Source of the DNA: Chloroflexota bacterium
GTDB taxonomy: Bacteria; Chloroflexota; Anaerolineae; Aggregatilineales; Phototrophicaceae
DNA: 64,000 nt
Direction: 5' to 3'
NCBI GenBank assembly: GCA_026707665.1
Contig: JAPOWK010000115.1
Span: 28,597-92,596, forward strand
In this document: in pieces, positions 8,284 to 16,544 of the stretch
How positions within the stretch are numbered: the first letter of the stretch is position 1
Layout: each line of letters opens with the position of its first letter
Notes under the pieces: model-generated
What the model was told of the DNA's origin: nothing
The model's input: the letters and a program-made list of their open reading frames with translations, nothing else
The model's database searches: none
Translations under genes and position numbers: made by a program

Positions 8284-9261
8284 ATGGCAGAACATCAGGA
8301 TTCGGGCGCGTCAGTCAACTTGGCCGGAACGAGTTCCGCCGGTATGCCACCGCCCGTCGCTGGCGGCACGAAAAAAGCCGGGCTGCTGAATCGCTTTGAC
8401 AACCCCTGGATGAATTGGAAGTTTCTCAGTGGCGCTGGCATCATCGGGTTCATCTTCTTTTTGATCTTTCTGGGCAATCAGTTTTGGGATACGGAATTGG
8501 CGCTGGCCGGCGCCTCGCCATTGAATATGCCGCCGGTCGGATTCACCAACTGGCGCAATCAAGAGGGTATCCCGGAGCACCCGCTCGGCACCGAGAACAG
8601 CGGGCGCGATATGCTGGCGCTGTTGATTGTGGGCACGCCGCGCACGATCGGCGTAGGCGCGATTGCCGCCTCCGTTGGTATGGGCGTCGGCATCATACTC
8701 GGCTTTCTGGCCGGATTCGTCGGCGGCTGGGCTGATGATGTCATCCGATTAGCGACGGACGTGACCATCACTATCCCATCGCTCCTCGTGCTGATTGTGA
8801 TTCAAGCGGTCTTGCCGCGCATTGACCTGGTGACGATGGCGCTTTTGATTTCGATGTTCGCCTGGGCGACGCCGACGCGTTATATCCGCGCGCAAGTCTT
8901 GAGCATGCGTGAGAGCGGATACGTGCAGATGGCGCGCCTTTCCGGCGTGCCGACGCGCGACATTATGTACCGGGAGATCATGCCCAACTTGTTGCCCTAT
9001 CTGGCGGCGAGTTATATCGGCAATATGACCGGCGCAATTCTTTCGGCAGTGGGTTTGGAATTGCTTGGTTTTGGTCCACAGCGGATTCCGTCGCTGGGCG
9101 TCACCATCTTCTGGTCCATCGAAGCGGCCGCCTTGCTGCGCAATATGTGGTGGTGGTGGGGCATCCCGACGGTGATTCTCGCCGTCGTCTTCATCGCGCT
9201 GCTGCTGATCAACCTGGGCTTGGACGAGATTGCCAATCCTCGCCTGCGCAAAGCGAATTAG
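8284..9261 (+). CDS. ABC transporter permease, DppC/OppC type
   Basis: This 325-residue second permease forms the heterodimeric channel with the upstream DppB-type protein. It has a glycine/serine-rich cytoplasmic N-terminus of about 30 residues and a first helix near 50-68. An HPLGTENSGRDML motif typical of OppC proteins follows at about 98-110, then the BPD_transp_1 core. The coupling loop contains RLSGVPTRDIMYREIMPN. It starts 2 bp after the preceding gene and is followed by two ATPase genes, completing a canonical five-gene Opp operon order. Confidence 0.92.
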   Translation: MAEHQDSGASVNLAGTSSAGMPPPVAGGTKKAGLLNRFDNPWMNWKFLSGAGIIGFIFFLIFLGNQFWDTELALAGASPLNMPPVGFTNWRNQEGIPEHPLGTENSGRDMLALLIVGTPRTIGVGAIAASVGMGVGIILGFLAGFVGGWADDVIRLATDVTITIPSLLVLIVIQAVLPRIDLVTMALLISMFAWATPTRYIRAQVLSMRESGYVQMARLSGVPTRDIMYREIMPNLLPYLAASYIGNMTGAILSAVGLELLGFGPQRIPSLGVTIFWSIEAAALLRNMWWWWGIPTVILAVVFIALLLINLGLDEIANPRLRKAN

Positions 9262-9281
9262 CGGGGCGGGAGCGGAGAGAT

Positions 9282-10319
9282 ATGGCAGAGCAGAAGCGCC
9301 ACGACAGCGACCGCGTCGTACTCAGCGTCGATAATTTGCGCATCCATTACGCCACGCCGCAGGGCGATGTCATCGCGGTCAGCGATATCAGCTTCAATCT
9401 CTACGAAGGCGAGACGCTCGGACTGGTGGGCGAGTCCGGCTGCGGCAAATCGACCACCGCTTACGGCATCTTGCAATTGGTGCAGCCGCCCGGTTATATC
9501 GTGCATGGCAGCATCCAGGTAGATGGCACTGAGGTGCTGAATCTGGAAGAAGAAGAGTTGCGCAAGTTCCGCTGGACCGGGCTTTCGCTGATCCCGCAAG
9601 GGGCGATGAATTCGCTGAACCCGACGATGCGCGTCAAAGATCAAATCATCGATGTCATCGAATCGCACGAAGGCAAGCAGAACGACCGGGAAGCCTTGCG
9701 CGAACGCATCTTCGAGTTATTCCAAAACGTGGGGCTGCCCAACCGCATCTACAATATGTACCCGCACGAGCTAAGCGGCGGCATGAAACAGCGAGTCTGC
9801 ATTGCGATGGGCGTGGCGCTGCACCCGACTGTGGTCATCGCCGACGAAGCGACGAGCGCGCTAGACGTCGTCGTGCAGCGCATCGTGGCGCAGACACTGG
9901 TGAAAGTCAAAGACGAGATCGGCGTTTCGCTGATCGTCATCGGTCATGACATGGGTTTGCTGGCGCAGATCGTCGATCGGATCGCGGTGATGTACGCCGG
10001 CAAAATGGTCGAAATCGCGCCGGTGGAGAATGTCTACGCCAATCCGCTGCATCCTTACACGCAACTGCTGATCGACTCGATTCCCTCCATCAAGGAGCGC
10101 AAGCCGCTGAAGATCACCGAGGGCATCACGCATGATCCGCGTAATCCGCCCTCCGGCTGCATCTTCCGGCTGCGTTGTCCTTTCGCCTGGGAGCATTGCG
10201 CCGATGCCGAGCCGCCTCCGTTCATCGTAGAAGACAAACACGAGGTTGCTTGTCATTTGTATGACGAGCAATTTGAAGAGAGGAGGACGAATGCCCTCGC
10301 CACTCTTGCAAATCCGTGA
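9282..10319 (+). CDS. ABC transporter ATPase, DppD/OppD type
   Basis: This is a 345-residue cytoplasmic ATPase. Walker A GESGCGKS is at residues 50-57, the signature reads LSGGMKQR, and Walker B is followed by ADEATSALD. The C-terminal oligopeptide_HPY extension carries the cysteine-containing SGCIFRLRCPF region typical of OppD/DppD proteins. The open frame extends upstream over the permease gene, but a GGAGAGA Shine-Dalgarno places the start at the ATG at 9282. The 3' end overlaps the next ATPase by 29 nt. It should energise the 7256-9261 permease pair together with the unusual second ATPase. Confidence 0.93.
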   Translation: MAEQKRHDSDRVVLSVDNLRIHYATPQGDVIAVSDISFNLYEGETLGLVGESGCGKSTTAYGILQLVQPPGYIVHGSIQVDGTEVLNLEEEELRKFRWTGLSLIPQGAMNSLNPTMRVKDQIIDVIESHEGKQNDREALRERIFELFQNVGLPNRIYNMYPHELSGGMKQRVCIAMGVALHPTVVIADEATSALDVVVQRIVAQTLVKVKDEIGVSLIVIGHDMGLLAQIVDRIAVMYAGKMVEIAPVENVYANPLHPYTQLLIDSIPSIKERKPLKITEGITHDPRNPPSGCIFRLRCPFAWEHCADAEPPPFIVEDKHEVACHLYDEQFEERRTNALATLANP

Positions 10320-12840
10320 CGCCACCAAGATTTATTCGACCGGCGGCTTCCTCGGCAGTGGAAAAAAGACTGTTGTCGCGCTCGACAACTTCAGCATGAC
10401 GATAGACGAATCGCCGGCGACAATCACGACGATCGCCGGGGAAAGCGGCAGCGGCAAGACGACGCTGGCGAATCTCGTTCTTGGATTCATCAAGCTGACA
10501 TCGGGTCATATCATATTTGACGGCGAAGACATCACCGATATGACCGATAGCCAGCTCAAAGTCTACCGGCGCAATGTGCAAGCCGTCTTCCAAGATCCTT
10601 TTGGCGTTTACAATCCCTTCTATCGCATTGATCACGTTTTTGATCTGGTCAACAAACACTTCAACCTGTCGGAAAATGAGAGCGAATATCGCGACATGGT
10701 CGAAGCGGGCTTGAATGTGGTTGGCTTGTATGGCGAGGATGTGCTGCGCAAGTATCCGCATCAGCTGAGCGGCGGCCAGCGGCAGCGCATCATGATGGCG
10801 CGGGCTTATATGATCAAGCCACGGCTGATCGTGGCCGATGAGCCGGTGTCGATGGTGGACGCCTCTTTGCGCGCTTCGATTCTCGATGCGATGCTGCGCC
10901 TGCGCGACGACCATAACATTTCCTTTTTGTATATCACGCACGATTTGAGCACGGCTTATCAAATCGGCGATCAGATTTATATGCTATATCAGGGCACGAC
11001 GGCGGAGCGTGGCGCCGCAATGGATGTCATCGACGCGCCACAGCATCCTTATGTGCAACTGCTGATTGATTCGGTGCCCGTGCCCGACCCGACCGACAAG
11101 TGGGATGTCAATATCAGCTTACCGAGCGAAGAGGAGATGCGCACAGCGGCCTCGGTCGGCTGCCGCTATTATCCGCGCTGTCCCCATCGCATGGATCGCT
11201 GCCTGGAAGAACAGCCGCCGCTTTTCAAGATGGACAAGCCGAAGCATGAAGCGGCTTGTTATCTCTATGAAGAACGCGAGATGGCGCCGATTGAGCCGCC
11301 GGTTCTGGTCAACCGGCCGATCGCTGAGGCGGAAAAGAGCAAGCGCGGCAATCGCTGGCAAGGGGCGGCCGCTGCAATCGTGTTGGCGATCGTCGCCTTT
11401 GCCATCGGCTTTGTGATCGCCTTCAACCGCGAGCCAGAAACGGTTGTCGAAGTCGAGACTGTCGTGGTTACGGCGACGCCCGCGCCGGTACAGGCAGCGC
11501 CGACGGAAGCAGAATCAAGCGCCGATGTGGGCGCGGATGCGGAGGCGCAAGAGCCGACGCCGATGCCGGAGCAGGAATTCAAACTGTCGCCAGAGGGCGC
11601 CATTGACAAGGGCGCGCTTGTGCTTAATGCGGTGATGGTGGACGAAATCAGCGGGGAAGGTGATTTGCATCGCTACCGTTTTGATGGCGCGGATGGTCAA
11701 GAAGTTACGGTCAAGATTCGGACGGGCGGCGGCGGCTTGAGCGGCGGCAACCTCAATTCGCCCTACGGCACTATCTATGGGCCCGAGGGCGAGTTCGTGG
11801 CGGCGCTTGGCGATACAGCGGTGCGTCCGCGGCGCAGCTATAACGCGCCTCTCACCGTGAAGGCGGGGACCTATACGATCGTCGTGGGTCCGGCGGAAGT
11901 GGACCGCTACGGTCTGGTGGGCGACGCCCCTTATCAGATCGAAGTCGAAGGCGATGAACCGGAGACCGAGCCGACAGCCGAGCCAACGCCGATCCCGGAA
12001 CAGGAATTCAAGTTGTCGCCGGAGGGCGCCGTAGACAAGGGCGCGCTGGCGCTGAATGTGGTCGCGTTGGACGAAATCGCGGACGCGGGCGACATTCACC
12101 GCTATCAATTTGAAGGCGCGGATGGTCAAGAAGTCACGATCAAGATTCGGACGGGCGGTGGCGGCTTGAGCGGCGGCAACCTCAATTCGCCCTACGGCAC
12201 AATTTATGGACCGGATGGCGAATTTGTGGCGGCGCTTGGCGATACGGCCGTGCGTCCGCGGCGCAGCTATAACGCGCCCCTCACCTTGAAGGCCGGGACC
12301 TACACGATCATCGTCGGAGCGGCCGAAGTGGATCGTTATGGTTTGGTGGGCGACGCGCCTTATCAGGTGGAGATCGAGGGAGATGAACCGGCGCCAGCGC
12401 CCGAACCGACTCCGCTGCCGCAGGTGGATCCGACCGCGCTGCCGGAGCCGGACTTCATACTGTCGCCAGATGGCGCGACGGATAAGGGCGCGCTGACGAT
12501 TGATGAGGTGAAATTGGACGAGATCGCAGCCGAGGATGATGTGCACCGCTATCGCTTTGAAGCGACCGCGGGCCAGCAGGTGTCGGTGAAGATTCGGACC
12601 GGCGGCAGCGGCTTAAGCGGCGGCAACCTCAATTCGCCTTACGGCACGATTTACGGACCCGATGGCGCATTTGTGGCCGCGCTCGGCGATACCGGTGTGC
12701 GTCCGCGGCGCAGCTATAACGCTTCGCTGACCTTGAAGCCCGGCATTTACACCATCATCATCGGATCGGCGCAGGTGGATCGGTATGGGCTGGTTGGCGA
12801 CGCGCCTTATCAACTGACGGTGGAAAGCGTGGAGGGCTAG
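10291..12840 (+). CDS. ABC ATPase (OppF type) fused to TM helix and three outside repeat domains
   Basis: At 849 residues this is far longer than the usual 320-350 for OppF/DppF. Residues 1-340 form a complete ATPase: Walker A GESGSGKT (50-57), signature LSGGQ (159-163), Walker B ending Asp183-Glu184, then the oligopeptide_HPY cysteine region near 285-325. A single hydrophobic helix spans about 358-378. A Pro/Glu/Ala linker follows, then three near-identical repeats starting at about residues 427, 570 and 719, each about 125 residues plus linker. Each repeat holds SGGNLNSPYGTIYGP, VRPRRSYNA and DRYGLVGDAPYQ and ends in a strand-rich pattern like PPC or bacterial Ig-type beta sandwiches. An AGGAGG Shine-Dalgarno at 10281-10286 sets the start inside the previous gene. 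The predicted topology is ATPase inside, repeats outside. I know of no standard OppF with this layout. Confidence 0.88.
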   Translation: MPSPLLQIRDATKIYSTGGFLGSGKKTVVALDNFSMTIDESPATITTIAGESGSGKTTLANLVLGFIKLTSGHIIFDGEDITDMTDSQLKVYRRNVQAVFQDPFGVYNPFYRIDHVFDLVNKHFNLSENESEYRDMVEAGLNVVGLYGEDVLRKYPHQLSGGQRQRIMMARAYMIKPRLIVADEPVSMVDASLRASILDAMLRLRDDHNISFLYITHDLSTAYQIGDQIYMLYQGTTAERGAAMDVIDAPQHPYVQLLIDSVPVPDPTDKWDVNISLPSEEEMRTAASVGCRYYPRCPHRMDRCLEEQPPLFKMDKPKHEAACYLYEEREMAPIEPPVLVNRPIAEAEKSKRGNRWQGAAAAIVLAIVAFAIGFVIAFNREPETVVEVETVVVTATPAPVQAAPTEAESSADVGADAEAQEPTPMPEQEFKLSPEGAIDKGALVLNAVMVDEISGEGDLHRYRFDGADGQEVTVKIRTGGGGLSGGNLNSPYGTIYGPEGEFVAALGDTAVRPRRSYNAPLTVKAGTYTIVVGPAEVDRYGLVGDAPYQIEVEGDEPETEPTAEPTPIPEQEFKLSPEGAVDKGALALNVVALDEIADAGDIHRYQFEGADGQEVTIKIRTGGGGLSGGNLNSPYGTIYGPDGEFVAALGDTAVRPRRSYNAPLTLKAGTYTIIVGAAEVDRYGLVGDAPYQVEIEGDEPAPAPEPTPLPQVDPTALPEPDFILSPDGATDKGALTIDEVKLDEIAAEDDVHRYRFEATAGQQVSVKIRTGGSGLSGGNLNSPYGTIYGPDGAFVAALGDTGVRPRRSYNASLTLKPGIYTIIIGSAQVDRYGLVGDAPYQLTVESVEG

Positions 12841-12909
12841 CGCCAGCCGGTGAATTAACGCGCAATTAACGCTATCGGCATTGACGGCGGTCAGTGTTTA
12901 TGCGACCTG

Positions 12910-12934
12910 CCCCTCCCGTTGTTTCGCGGAGGGG
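12910..12934 (+). terminator. Rho-independent terminator of the Opp-type operon
   Basis: CCCCTCC (12910-12916) pairs with GGAGGGG (12928-12934) around an 11-nt loop, followed by TGATTTTAT. It lies 70 bp after the stop of the fused ATPase and 67 bp before the dioxygenase start. Confidence 0.7.
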
Positions 12935-13000
12935 TGATTTTATGGTCGTGTTTAGATGTTTGCATTGTTTGATTTGAGTTGGCTGAAGGGGAAGAGCGAT

Positions 13001-13792
13001 ATGTTGAGTCAGGAGCAAATCGAGTTTTTTCATGAAAATGGCTTTCTGCGGATTCCGCAGGTCTACGACGAGGACGAAATCAGCGCCTTATCGGACAGCC
13101 TCGACCGGCTGATTGAGGACTGGTCGATCACCAGCCCGGGCTGGTCGGGGCCCTGGCGCGATGTCTATCTGGACGAAGAAGTGGAGAAGCAGGTGAAGCT
13201 GACGGCAATGCACGACCTGCATCTGTACTCCGATGCCTGGATGCGCGCGGTCACCCATCCGAAGCTGGGCAAATGCCTGTCGCAGCTGCTGGAATCAAGC
13301 GTTGAGCTGCATCATACGACCATGCACATTAAGCCGCCGCAGACCGGGCATCCCTTCCCCATGCATCAGGACTCGCCATTTTACGAGCATAGCGACGGCC
13401 GCTTCATTGATACGCTGGTGCATCTGGATGATACCTTCCACGAAAACGGGGAGATTCGCTTCCTCGCTGGCTCGCACAAGATGGGCAAACTGCCGCATAT
13501 CCTGGAGTATCCCGATGGCACCAAGTGCTCGCCGCATCTGAATACGGACGACTACCAACTGGAAGATACGGTGGCGGTGCCGGCGAAACGCGGTGACGTC
13601 GTTGTATTCCACATCTATTGCATACATGGTTCCTACATCAACCAGACGAAGGAGCCGCGCCGCATGGTGCGCATGGGCTTCCGCGATCCGCATAATGATC
13701 AGTTGGCGGGGCAGAGCAATGGTCGCCCTGGATTGATCGTGCACGGTTATCGCGAGCGGCGCGGCGATGAAGAACTGCTGAAGCAGACCTAG
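13001..13792 (+). CDS. Phytanoyl-CoA dioxygenase (PhyH) family protein
   Basis: This is a 263-residue Fe(II)/2-oxoglutarate-dependent oxygenase of the PhyH family. The iron-binding HxD is His122-Asp124 (MHQDSPF), and the distal histidine is probably His209 in CIHGSYIN. The Arg220-Arg221 pair that follows may bind 2-oxoglutarate. The frame opens at 12956, but GAAGGGGAAG just upstream favours ATG 13001, where the family's usual N-terminus (SQEQIEFFHENGF) begins. It lies after a terminator and before the ROK kinase. Such enzymes are frequent in sugar and phosphonate clusters of environmental bacteria; the substrate is unknown. Confidence 0.85.
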   Translation: MLSQEQIEFFHENGFLRIPQVYDEDEISALSDSLDRLIEDWSITSPGWSGPWRDVYLDEEVEKQVKLTAMHDLHLYSDAWMRAVTHPKLGKCLSQLLESSVELHHTTMHIKPPQTGHPFPMHQDSPFYEHSDGRFIDTLVHLDDTFHENGEIRFLAGSHKMGKLPHILEYPDGTKCSPHLNTDDYQLEDTVAVPAKRGDVVVFHIYCIHGSYINQTKEPRRMVRMGFRDPHNDQLAGQSNGRPGLIVHGYRERRGDEELLKQT

Positions 13793-13807
13793 CGCGAGCA
13801 TCGCCTC

Positions 13808-14713
13808 TTGCTCAAGGAAGAAGCGCTGGTCATCGGCTTGGACATCGGCGGGAGCAAAACGCTGGCGGGCTTGGTAACGCGCGCTGGCGAGATTGGGCCG
13901 CGTATGCAAGTGGCGACAGCGCCATCGCCGCCGGCGATACTCGCGGCCCTGCGGTCACTATGCGATTCGTTGATTGATAGCGCCGCGGCGCCCGTGTTGG
14001 GCATAGGCATCGGCAGCGCCGGCATCATTGACACGAAGGAAGGGCGCGTCATCTTCGCGAACGAAAACATGCCCGGATGGACTGGCACAGGTTTGACTGA
14101 CCTGGCTATCGGCGAGAGCCTGCCGATCGCGGTTGAAAATGATGTGCGGGCGCTGGCTTATGGGGAGGCGGTGATGGGCGCCGGCGTCGACTATGATTCG
14201 CTACTCTGCGTCACTGTCGGCACAGGCATCGGCGGCGCGCTGATCATGAATGGCGAAGTCTGGCATGGCGCCGATTACAGCGCTGGCGAGATCGGTTATC
14301 TGGTCGTGGATTGGGCGGACGGGAAGCCCCTGATCCTCGATCAGTACGCATCAGGGCTGGCGATTGAGCGCGCCTATCAAGCGGCGGCGGGGCGAGATCG
14401 GCGGCTGCCGCTCAAAGAAATCGCCCAACTGGCGAAGGAAGGCGATGCGACGGCGACTGAAGCGATCAGGATGAAAGCGCGACTGTTGGGCGCTATTCTG
14501 GCTGGCTGCGCCACCTCGCTCAATCCGGCGGCTTTGGTGGTCGGTGGCGGGGTGCCAGAGATCGGCGCGCTCTGGTGGGACGCATTGGAAGCGTCCTTTC
14601 GCGAGAGTCTGCCGCCGCCGGTCGCCGCGACGCCGCTTTTGCCAGCGAAGCTGGGCGCCGACTCGGTTATGCTGGGCGCGGCAATGCTGGCTTGGAAAAT
14701 GGTTGACGCATGA
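13808..14713 (+). CDS. nanK: ROK family sugar kinase, probable N-acetylmannosamine kinase
   Basis: This 301-residue kinase has the ROK ATP-binding DIGGSKT motif (residues 12-18), the ENDVRALAYGE segment and GTGIGGALI. It would phosphorylate an amino sugar or hexose at C6. The function is inferred from its 4-nt overlap with nanE: NanK makes ManNAc-6-P, the substrate of NanE. The usual ROK zinc cluster (His plus a CxCGxxGC group) is missing; after AGEIGYLV the sequence runs straight to LDQYASGLAIE. Zinc-free ROK proteins are known but less common. The start is taken as TTG 13808, 16 nt after the previous stop, with no clear Shine-Dalgarno. Confidence 0.78.
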   Translation: MLKEEALVIGLDIGGSKTLAGLVTRAGEIGPRMQVATAPSPPAILAALRSLCDSLIDSAAAPVLGIGIGSAGIIDTKEGRVIFANENMPGWTGTGLTDLAIGESLPIAVENDVRALAYGEAVMGAGVDYDSLLCVTVGTGIGGALIMNGEVWHGADYSAGEIGYLVVDWADGKPLILDQYASGLAIERAYQAAAGRDRRLPLKEIAQLAKEGDATATEAIRMKARLLGAILAGCATSLNPAALVVGGGVPEIGALWWDALEASFRESLPPPVAATPLLPAKLGADSVMLGAAMLAWKMVDA

Positions 14714-15393
14714 AAGCCGATGCTTTTCTGGCCGCCGTCAAAGGCAAGCTAATCGTGTCTTGTCAAGCGCTTGCGAATGAGCCGCTGCATGGCGCCGAGG
14801 TGATGGCGAAGATGGCGGTCGCGGCGAAGGTTGGGGGCGCGGCGGCGATACGCGCCAACGGACCGGCTGATATTAGAGCGATTAAGCGAGCGGTCGATTT
14901 GCCTGTAATCGGCTTGTACAAGCAGGGCGATAGCGGCGTTTATATCACGCCGACATTTGACGCGGCCGCCGAAATCGTGGACGCGGGCGCTGATGTCATC
15001 GCGCTGGATTGCAGCGATCGTCCGCGACCGGATGGCGCGCGCATCGACGAATTGCTGGTGCGCATCCATCGCGAGCTACGAGTCCCGATCTTCGCCGATG
15101 TGTCGGCCTTGAGCGAAGCGCGGGCGGCGGCGGAGGCCGGTGTGGCGATGGCGGCGCCGACGCTCTCCGGCTACACCGAGAATAGCCGGGCGCAAGCTGG
15201 TCCTGACTTTGAATTGCTGGCGCAAATGATCGCGACACTGCCTATTCCGGTCATCGCGGAAGGGCGTATTCATGCGCCTGAGCAGGCGCGGCGAGCGCTG
15301 GACATGGGCGCCTGGGCGGTGGTGGTTGGCTCGGCAATTACGAGACCGCGCACGATCACGGCGCGATTTGCGCGGGCGCTAACTGACGTGTAG
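14710..15393 (+). CDS. nanE: N-acetylmannosamine-6-phosphate 2-epimerase
   Basis: The 227-residue (beta/alpha)8 enzyme converts ManNAc-6-P to GlcNAc-6-P in sialic acid and ManNAc breakdown. The NanE signature is clear: LIVSCQAL with EPLHG at residues 14-28, the catalytic-lysine region GLYKQGDSG near 68-76, and IALDCSDRPRP. ADVSALSEA then VVVGSAITRP close the phosphate-binding end. ATGA overlap with the upstream ROK kinase indicates translational coupling and supports a NanK/NanE pair. No nanA-type lyase or deacetylase is seen in the window. Confidence 0.9.
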   Translation: MKADAFLAAVKGKLIVSCQALANEPLHGAEVMAKMAVAAKVGGAAAIRANGPADIRAIKRAVDLPVIGLYKQGDSGVYITPTFDAAAEIVDAGADVIALDCSDRPRPDGARIDELLVRIHRELRVPIFADVSALSEARAAAEAGVAMAAPTLSGYTENSRAQAGPDFELLAQMIATLPIPVIAEGRIHAPEQARRALDMGAWAVVVGSAITRPRTITARFARALTDV

Positions 15394-15486
15394 GGCCGAC
15401 CCTTGGGTCGCCCTAATATCGCGCATCGTATTGGAACTAGGGCGAGACAAGCCGCGCGTAGACACTGCGGTTCTCTCGCCCCTACA
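15391..15486. repeat. Palindromic repeats, one with nested GCGTAGACAC insert
   Basis: A shortened copy (15391-15413) overlaps the nanE stop. The second (about 15438-15485) has arms GGGCGAGA and TCTCGCCC, but its loop is expanded and contains GCGCGTAGACACTG (15455-15468). The same nested motif recurs at 18.2, 19.2, 19.3, 28.1 and 57.3 kb. Confidence 0.75.
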
Positions 15487-15512
15487 ACGGCCTAGTGGCA
15501 ACAGGAGACAAC

Positions 15513-16529
15513 ATGAAATCAATCGCATTCCTCGGTGTGGCGCATATTCACACGCCCGGCTTCATCAAACGTGTCAACGAACGCGGGGACCAATTCAAGG
15601 TCAAAGCGGCTTGGGATAGCGTGGATGCGCGGGCGAAGATCGCGGCGGATGAGCTAGGCTGCGCGGCGGTTGCCGATTACCGCGATATCTTGAATGATGC
15701 GGAGATTGACGCCGTCATCATCTGTTCGGAAACATCGCTACATCTCGAGCTGGTGGAAGCGACGGCGGCCGCCGGCAAGGATGTTTTTGTCGAGAAGCCG
15801 CTGGGTATGGGCGCGAGCGATGCTTATGCCATGCAGCGCGCCATTGACGCGGCCGGTGTGATCTTCCAGACCGGGCACTTCATGCGCAGTATGCCGGTTT
15901 ATCGTCAGCTCAAAGCCTGGCTAGAGGCTGGTACGCTGGGCACGATCACGCGGATTCGGCATTCGAATGTGCATCAGGGCGCCATCGCCGCCATATTCGA
16001 TAGCGGACGAGGACCCTATTTGGATTGGCTCTGGATGACTGACCCGGCGCTTTCCGGCTGCGGCGGCTTCGGTGATTTGGGCGCGCATTCGCTCGATATC
16101 CTGATGTGGCTAATGGGTGATGTCGAAGGCGTCACGGCGCAGGTGGACCGCCTGCTGGGCAAGTATGATTGTGATGAATACGGCGAGGGCATGCTGCGCT
16201 TCGCCAATGGCGCGATCGGCACAATCGCGGCGGGTTGGGTCGATGTCTTGCGACCGCAGTCGATATTGGTCAGCGGCACCGAGGGCGTCGCCTATGTTGC
16301 CGATGGCGACCTCTATGTACAATCGGCGAACCTGCCGGGGACCGACGGCGGCGAATGGACCGATCTGCCGGCGGCGCTCCCGCATGCGTTCGACCTCTTC
16401 CTCGATGCGATAAACGGGAAAGACGTCCCGCTGATTTCGGCGAAAGAAGCGGCCGACCGCAGCGCCGTGATGGAAGCCTTTTACCAAGCTGCGGCGACAA
16501 ATTCCTGGGTTCAACCCCAAACAGCTTAA
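15513..16529 (+). CDS. Gfo/Idh/MocA family oxidoreductase (first copy)
   Basis: This is a 338-residue NAD(P)-dependent sugar or inositol oxidoreductase. A Rossmann domain occupies residues 1-120, with the family EKPLGM motif near 95. The substrate domain carries GGFGDLGAHSLDILMWL with the likely catalytic histidine. The usual GxGxxG is altered to FLGVAHIHTPG, so nucleotide binding may differ. AGGAGA immediately upstream fixes the ATG at 15513, six codons inside the open frame. A 15-bp gap separates it from a second family member. In sialic acid loci, members of this family act on 2,7-anhydro-Neu5Ac, which would suit the nanK/nanE neighbourhood but is unproven. Confidence 0.87.
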   Translation: MKSIAFLGVAHIHTPGFIKRVNERGDQFKVKAAWDSVDARAKIAADELGCAAVADYRDILNDAEIDAVIICSETSLHLELVEATAAAGKDVFVEKPLGMGASDAYAMQRAIDAAGVIFQTGHFMRSMPVYRQLKAWLEAGTLGTITRIRHSNVHQGAIAAIFDSGRGPYLDWLWMTDPALSGCGGFGDLGAHSLDILMWLMGDVEGVTAQVDRLLGKYDCDEYGEGMLRFANGAIGTIAAGWVDVLRPQSILVSGTEGVAYVADGDLYVQSANLPGTDGGEWTDLPAALPHAFDLFLDAINGKDVPLISAKEAADRSAVMEAFYQAAATNSWVQPQTA

Positions 16530-16544
16530 GAAGGAGCGGAAAAC

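Noticed and set aside
11515..12546. 343-codon antisense frame over the three-repeat region of the fused ATPase
   Set aside because: It mirrors the tandem repeats and has no recognisable domain; the sense frame continues directly from the ATPase with a TM helix.
15391..15486. Possible CRISPR array because of repeated GGGCGAC motifs
   Set aside because: The repeats are dispersed singly or in pairs with unequal spacing and are palindromes with varied stems; no cas genes are present.
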